Source: JBIQKZ01 sp044464765 (lineage in GTDB: Bacteria > Pseudomonadota > Gammaproteobacteria > Burkholderiales > Burkholderiaceae_B). From it: a stretch of 64,000 bases of DNA. The stretch lies in NCBI GenBank assembly GCA_044464765.1, contig JBIQKZ010000005.1, positions 62,001 to 126,000 on the forward strand, read 5' to 3'. The notes under the pieces are model-generated. The model did no database searches. It saw only the letters and a list, made by a program, of their open reading frames with translations, and was not told the DNA's origin. Positions 61,391-64,000 of the stretch are shown here, piece by piece (the first letter of the stretch is position 1; every line of letters begins with the position of its first letter). The position numbers and the translations under genes were made by a program.

Positions 61391-62890
61391 ATGTTCGACT
61401 CTTCCAGTGCGGCGGGGCCTGCTGTCCTGCCAGAGCTGATCCCATTCACGGGTTTTCGCGATGCCCAGGCAGCGCTTGATCGCCTGATTGAAATCTACGC
61501 GCGCAATACGGCCTATATCAAGGCGGCCTTTGCCGACTATGCCGAAGGCAAGTTCTCGCCGGCCCGGCGCGTGCGGGCGTGCTATCCCGCCATCCGAATA
61601 CGTGTCAGCACCTACCAAGAGGTCGATACCCGTCTGTCATACGGGCATGTGGTCGAGCCCGGTACGTATATGACCACCATCACCCAACCGGTTTTGTATG
61701 CGGACTATCTGCGCGAACAAATTGCCCTTCTAATCGAAAACCACGGCGTGCCGGTGGAGGTGGGCGAGTCGGATATGCCGATCCCGCTGCATTTTGCGTT
61801 CACCGATGGCGAGTATGTCGACGTCGATTATTCGGACTCGATGGGCGCGGTGCTGCGCGATTACTTCGATGTGCCCAACCTGGCGGTGACGGATGATGCC
61901 ATCGTCAATGGCACGTGGGTGGGGCAGGGCGAGGAGCCGCAGCCTTTGGCCCCGTTTACCGCTCCACGCATCGATTATTCGCTGCATCGCTTGCAGCACT
62001 ACACGGCGACAGCTCCACAATACTTCCAGAATTTCGTGCTGTTCACCAACTACCAGTTCTATATCGACGAATTCTGCCAGTGGGCGCGCGAGACCTTGTC
62101 GCGTGGTGAAGGCGGCTACACGGCGCTGATTGAGCCTGGCAACATCATTACCGAACGCGGCGAGCACAGTCAGCCGCGCGGCGCACCCCTGACACGCATG
62201 CCGCAAATGCCGTCGTATCACCTAGTGCGTGATAATCATACGGGCATTACCCTGATCAATATTGGCGTGGGGCCGTCCAATGCCAAGACCATTACCGACC
62301 ATGTCGCCGTGCTGCGGCCGTCCGCGTGGCTGATGTTGGGCCATTGCGCCGGCTTGCGCACCACCCAGCGCCTGGGCGACTACGTGCTGGCGCATGGCTA
62401 TGTGCGGCAAGACCACGTGCTGGACGACGACCTGCCTTTGTGGGTGCCGGTTCCGCCGCTGGCGGAAATCCAGGTGGCCCTGGAAGAGGCCGTGGCCGAA
62501 GTGTCGGGGCTGGAGGGCTGGGAGCTGAAGCGCATTATGCGCACCGGCACGGTGGCCAGCATTGACAACCGTAATTGGGAATTGCGCGACCATCACGAGC
62601 CCGTGCAGCGCCTGTCGCAGTCGCGCGCCATTGCTCTGGACATGGAATCGGCCACGATCGCCGCCAATGGTTTTCGCTTTCGGGTTCCGTATGGCACTTT
62701 GCTGTGCGTGTCCGATAAGCCGCTGCATGGCGAACTGAAGTTGCCGGGCATGGCCAGCGATTTCTATCGTCGCCAGGTCAACCAGCACTTGCACATCGGG
62801 ATCCGCGCGCTGGAACGCCTGCGCGACATGCCCCAGGCCAGGCTGCATTCACGCAAACTGCGAAGCTTTCTGGAAACCGCATTTAAGTAA
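61391..62890 (+). CDS. amn: AMP nucleosidase
   Basis: 499 residues (E. coli Amn has 484). The N-terminal regulatory domain covers about 1-180, and the C-terminal nucleoside phosphorylase-like domain has 'INIGVGPSNAKTITDHVAVLRP', 'LMLGHCAGLRTTQRLGDYVLAHGY' and 'LDMESATIAANGFRFRVPYGTLL'. It cleaves AMP to adenine and ribose 5-phosphate. It adds to the purine theme of the right half of the window, though amn is also a common housekeeping gene. Confidence 0.96.
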   Translation: MFDSSSAAGPAVLPELIPFTGFRDAQAALDRLIEIYARNTAYIKAAFADYAEGKFSPARRVRACYPAIRIRVSTYQEVDTRLSYGHVVEPGTYMTTITQPVLYADYLREQIALLIENHGVPVEVGESDMPIPLHFAFTDGEYVDVDYSDSMGAVLRDYFDVPNLAVTDDAIVNGTWVGQGEEPQPLAPFTAPRIDYSLHRLQHYTATAPQYFQNFVLFTNYQFYIDEFCQWARETLSRGEGGYTALIEPGNIITERGEHSQPRGAPLTRMPQMPSYHLVRDNHTGITLINIGVGPSNAKTITDHVAVLRPSAWLMLGHCAGLRTTQRLGDYVLAHGYVRQDHVLDDDLPLWVPVPPLAEIQVALEEAVAEVSGLEGWELKRIMRTGTVASIDNRNWELRDHHEPVQRLSQSRAIALDMESATIAANGFRFRVPYGTLLCVSDKPLHGELKLPGMASDFYRRQVNQHLHIGIRALERLRDMPQARLHSRKLRSFLETAFK

Positions 62891-62965
62891 GAAAGTGGGA
62901 CCGCAGGGCAACTGGCCGGAAGGCAGCACGCCCTGCTACGCGCTTGCGTTTAGTGTGAACAGGCC

Positions 62966-63760
62966 CTAGTTGGCTTGCGGATTTTCAGCAGAAATCCGTT
63001 CGACTCGTTTTGATATTTCCTGGGCGCTTTCCTTGACTAGGCCGGCCAGCGTTTGGTTGGCCATTCTGGATGGATTGTTGCTGTCGACAATCAGCACCAG
63101 GCTTCCGATGATCTCTTGGTTTTCGCCCAGGACGGGCGCGGCAATGCCTGTCACCCCTTCGTCGAGCTGGTTCTCGGAAATGTAATAGCCATCGACCCGT
63201 ATGTCTCGTAACTGCTTTGAAAAGGCGCGCCAGTCGGCGCCGATGGCCAGGGCGTCGGCGGCCAGGGCCGGGTCGGCAAGGGCGGCTTCGTATAAGCGCT
63301 TGAGTTTCCTGCGATTCATGTAGGCCAGCACGATGTGCGCCTGCGCGCCCCGGAACACGGGCATGCGCATGCCTTTGGTGTAGGTGATCTGTATAGGGTT
63401 CCGGCCCGTGACATGCAAGACATTGACCATGGTGTCGTCGTAGACATTGCACAAAAGCACGTTGCATCCAGTGAATTCCGCCAGGCCGTCCATCAGTTCT
63501 CGACCGGCCTTCAGGATGGGGTCGTACGACTGGATCAGGTATTCCAGTTCGATGATCTTGGGACCCAGGCGATAGCGGCCCGAAACCCTGGACAGCAGCC
63601 CGGCTTCGGTCAGATCGCTGGCGTAGCGATAGGCGGAGGCAACGCTGATGTCCAGCAGCTCGGCGAGCTCTTCAATGGACACGAAGGCCCTGTGCTCGTT
63701 GAACAAATTCAGGATGGCAACGACGCGGCTGATGACGGAGGGGGCTTTAGCCATAGGCAT
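62966..63760 (-). CDS. IclR-family transcriptional regulator
   Basis: 264 residues (or 262 from the second ATG). The N-terminal helix-turn-helix is 'FVSIEELAELLDISVASAYRYASDLTEAGLL', followed by 'RYRLGPKIIELEYLIQSYDP'. The C-terminal IclR effector domain has 'EGVTGIAAPVLGENQEIIGSLVLI'. It is divergent from the binding-protein gene at 63913 and most likely controls it. Confidence 0.9.
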   Translation of the reverse strand: MPMAKAPSVISRVVAILNLFNEHRAFVSIEELAELLDISVASAYRYASDLTEAGLLSRVSGRYRLGPKIIELEYLIQSYDPILKAGRELMDGLAEFTGCNVLLCNVYDDTMVNVLHVTGRNPIQITYTKGMRMPVFRGAQAHIVLAYMNRRKLKRLYEAALADPALAADALAIGADWRAFSKQLRDIRVDGYYISENQLDEGVTGIAAPVLGENQEIIGSLVLIVDSNNPSRMANQTLAGLVKESAQEISKRVERISAENPQAN

Positions 63761-63827
63761 TCAGGTTTTCTGGAACGGCCAGGAATCAATAGTTTTGAAT
63801 GTTCAGTTATATCAATATCTATTTTTA

Positions 63828-63856
63828 TTGACAAAAAAGTAACTCAAACATAGAAT
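63828..63856 (+). promoter_or_regulatory. Sigma-70 promoter of the terminal binding-protein gene
   Basis: TTGACA (63828-63833), a 17-base spacer and TAGAAT (63851-63856) form a near-consensus promoter. Transcription would start near 63863, about 50 bases before the GTG start. Confidence 0.62.
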
Positions 63857-63879
63857 AAATTCGCAATAGTCAATAAATT

Positions 63880-63896
63880 CTACATAAATTACGTAG
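63880..63896. promoter_or_regulatory. Near-palindrome, candidate IclR operator
   Basis: CTACATAAATTACGTAG is an inverted repeat with a single mismatched pair besides its centre. It is downstream of the promoter at 63828 and before the start codon, a suitable place for repression by the divergent IclR protein. Confidence 0.42.
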
Positions 63897-63912
63897 TAAA
63901 CAGGAGACTGAA

Positions 63913-64000
63913 GTGAACTATTTTCGTAAAGCCTTCCTTGGGCTGGCGGCCGTTTTATGTATGGGTTCCGCGCAGGCCGATATCAATGTGGGTGTCATAC
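63913..64000 (+). CDS. Periplasmic binding protein, 5' part only
   Basis: It reads open from a GTG at 63913 (CAGGAG upstream) to the window edge: a signal peptide (MNYFRKAFLGLAAVLCMGSA, cleaved near AQA) followed by DINVGVI. That mature start is typical of branched-chain amino acid-type (LivK-like) ABC receptors. Only 29 residues are visible, so the family is a guess based on the start. Confidence 0.55.
   Translation, partial: MNYFRKAFLGLAAVLCMGSAQADINVGVI

Noticed and set aside
1..64000. tRNA, rRNA, CRISPR, insertion sequences, phage or plasmid functions
   Set aside because: Reading both strands, I found no direct-repeat array, transposase, integrase or recognisable structural RNA. A dedicated tRNA/ncRNA scan was not possible.

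Overview
The window reads as a chromosomal catabolic island of a high-GC betaproteobacterium, most likely Alcaligenaceae (Alcaligenes, Achromobacter, Bordetella or Pusillimonas type). This rests on the gene content, the many LysR regulators paired with solute-binding transporters, and a pic gene order (R-C-E-D-F, then B and A) like that described for Alcaligenes faecalis JQ135. The genus is an inference. I saw no rRNA, tRNA, CRISPR array, insertion sequence or phage gene.

Region 1 (1-8771) holds two minus-strand operons around a LysR gene. One has an iron-type alcohol dehydrogenase and a partial PrpF-family isomerase. The other has six genes (SDR, CaiB/BaiF CoA-transferase, nitronate-monooxygenase-like flavoprotein, two crotonases, SCP-x-type thiolase) and looks like an uncharacterised CoA-thioester degradation route.

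Region 2 (8772-26601) is the best-recognised part: a picolinate-type pyridine degradation cluster. A MarR repressor (PicR-like) is followed by picC, picE, picD and picF. A convergent operon carries a Rieske hydroxylase (ferredoxin, alpha, beta). A third operon starts with a TRAP solute receptor and continues with a molybdenum hydroxylase (PicA-like; Mo, FAD and 2Fe-2S/CoxG fusion), an ABC importer and the TRAP membrane subunits. The expected route is picolinate, 6-hydroxypicolinate, 3,6-dihydroxypicolinate, 2,5-dihydroxypyridine, N-formylmaleamate, maleamate, maleate. A repeated palindrome close to TCAGTATACTGA lies at each of these promoters, in pairs 25-26 bp apart at three of them. Maleate isomerase (PicG) and a ferredoxin reductase are not in the window.

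Region 3 (26807-41619) is central metabolism: an acetylornithine aminotransferase-like gene, an xdhB without xdhA, and a LysR divergent from the glycerate pathway (gcl, hyi, glxR, glycerate kinase, pyruvate kinase). Malate synthase G follows, giving two routes for glyoxylate.

Region 4 (41620-55952) is a long plus-strand array behind a divergent LysR: two amidohydrolase paralogues (one lacking the metal-binding HxH), UbiD-family decarboxylase, UbiX flavin prenyltransferase, CobW-type metal chaperone, a BMP-type ABC importer, an 8-oxoguanine-deaminase-like enzyme, an NCS2 purine permease and a second BMP receptor. I recognise each family but no described pathway for the combination. It is the best candidate here for an undescribed system.

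Region 5 (56018-64000) begins at a strong bidirectional terminator. It contains a second complete three-subunit molybdenum hydroxylase with its divergent LysR, a pterin carbinolamine dehydratase, AMP nucleosidase, an IclR regulator and the start of a periplasmic binding protein. Together regions 3 to 5 suggest purine or related N-heterocycle uptake and oxidation feeding glyoxylate into central metabolism.
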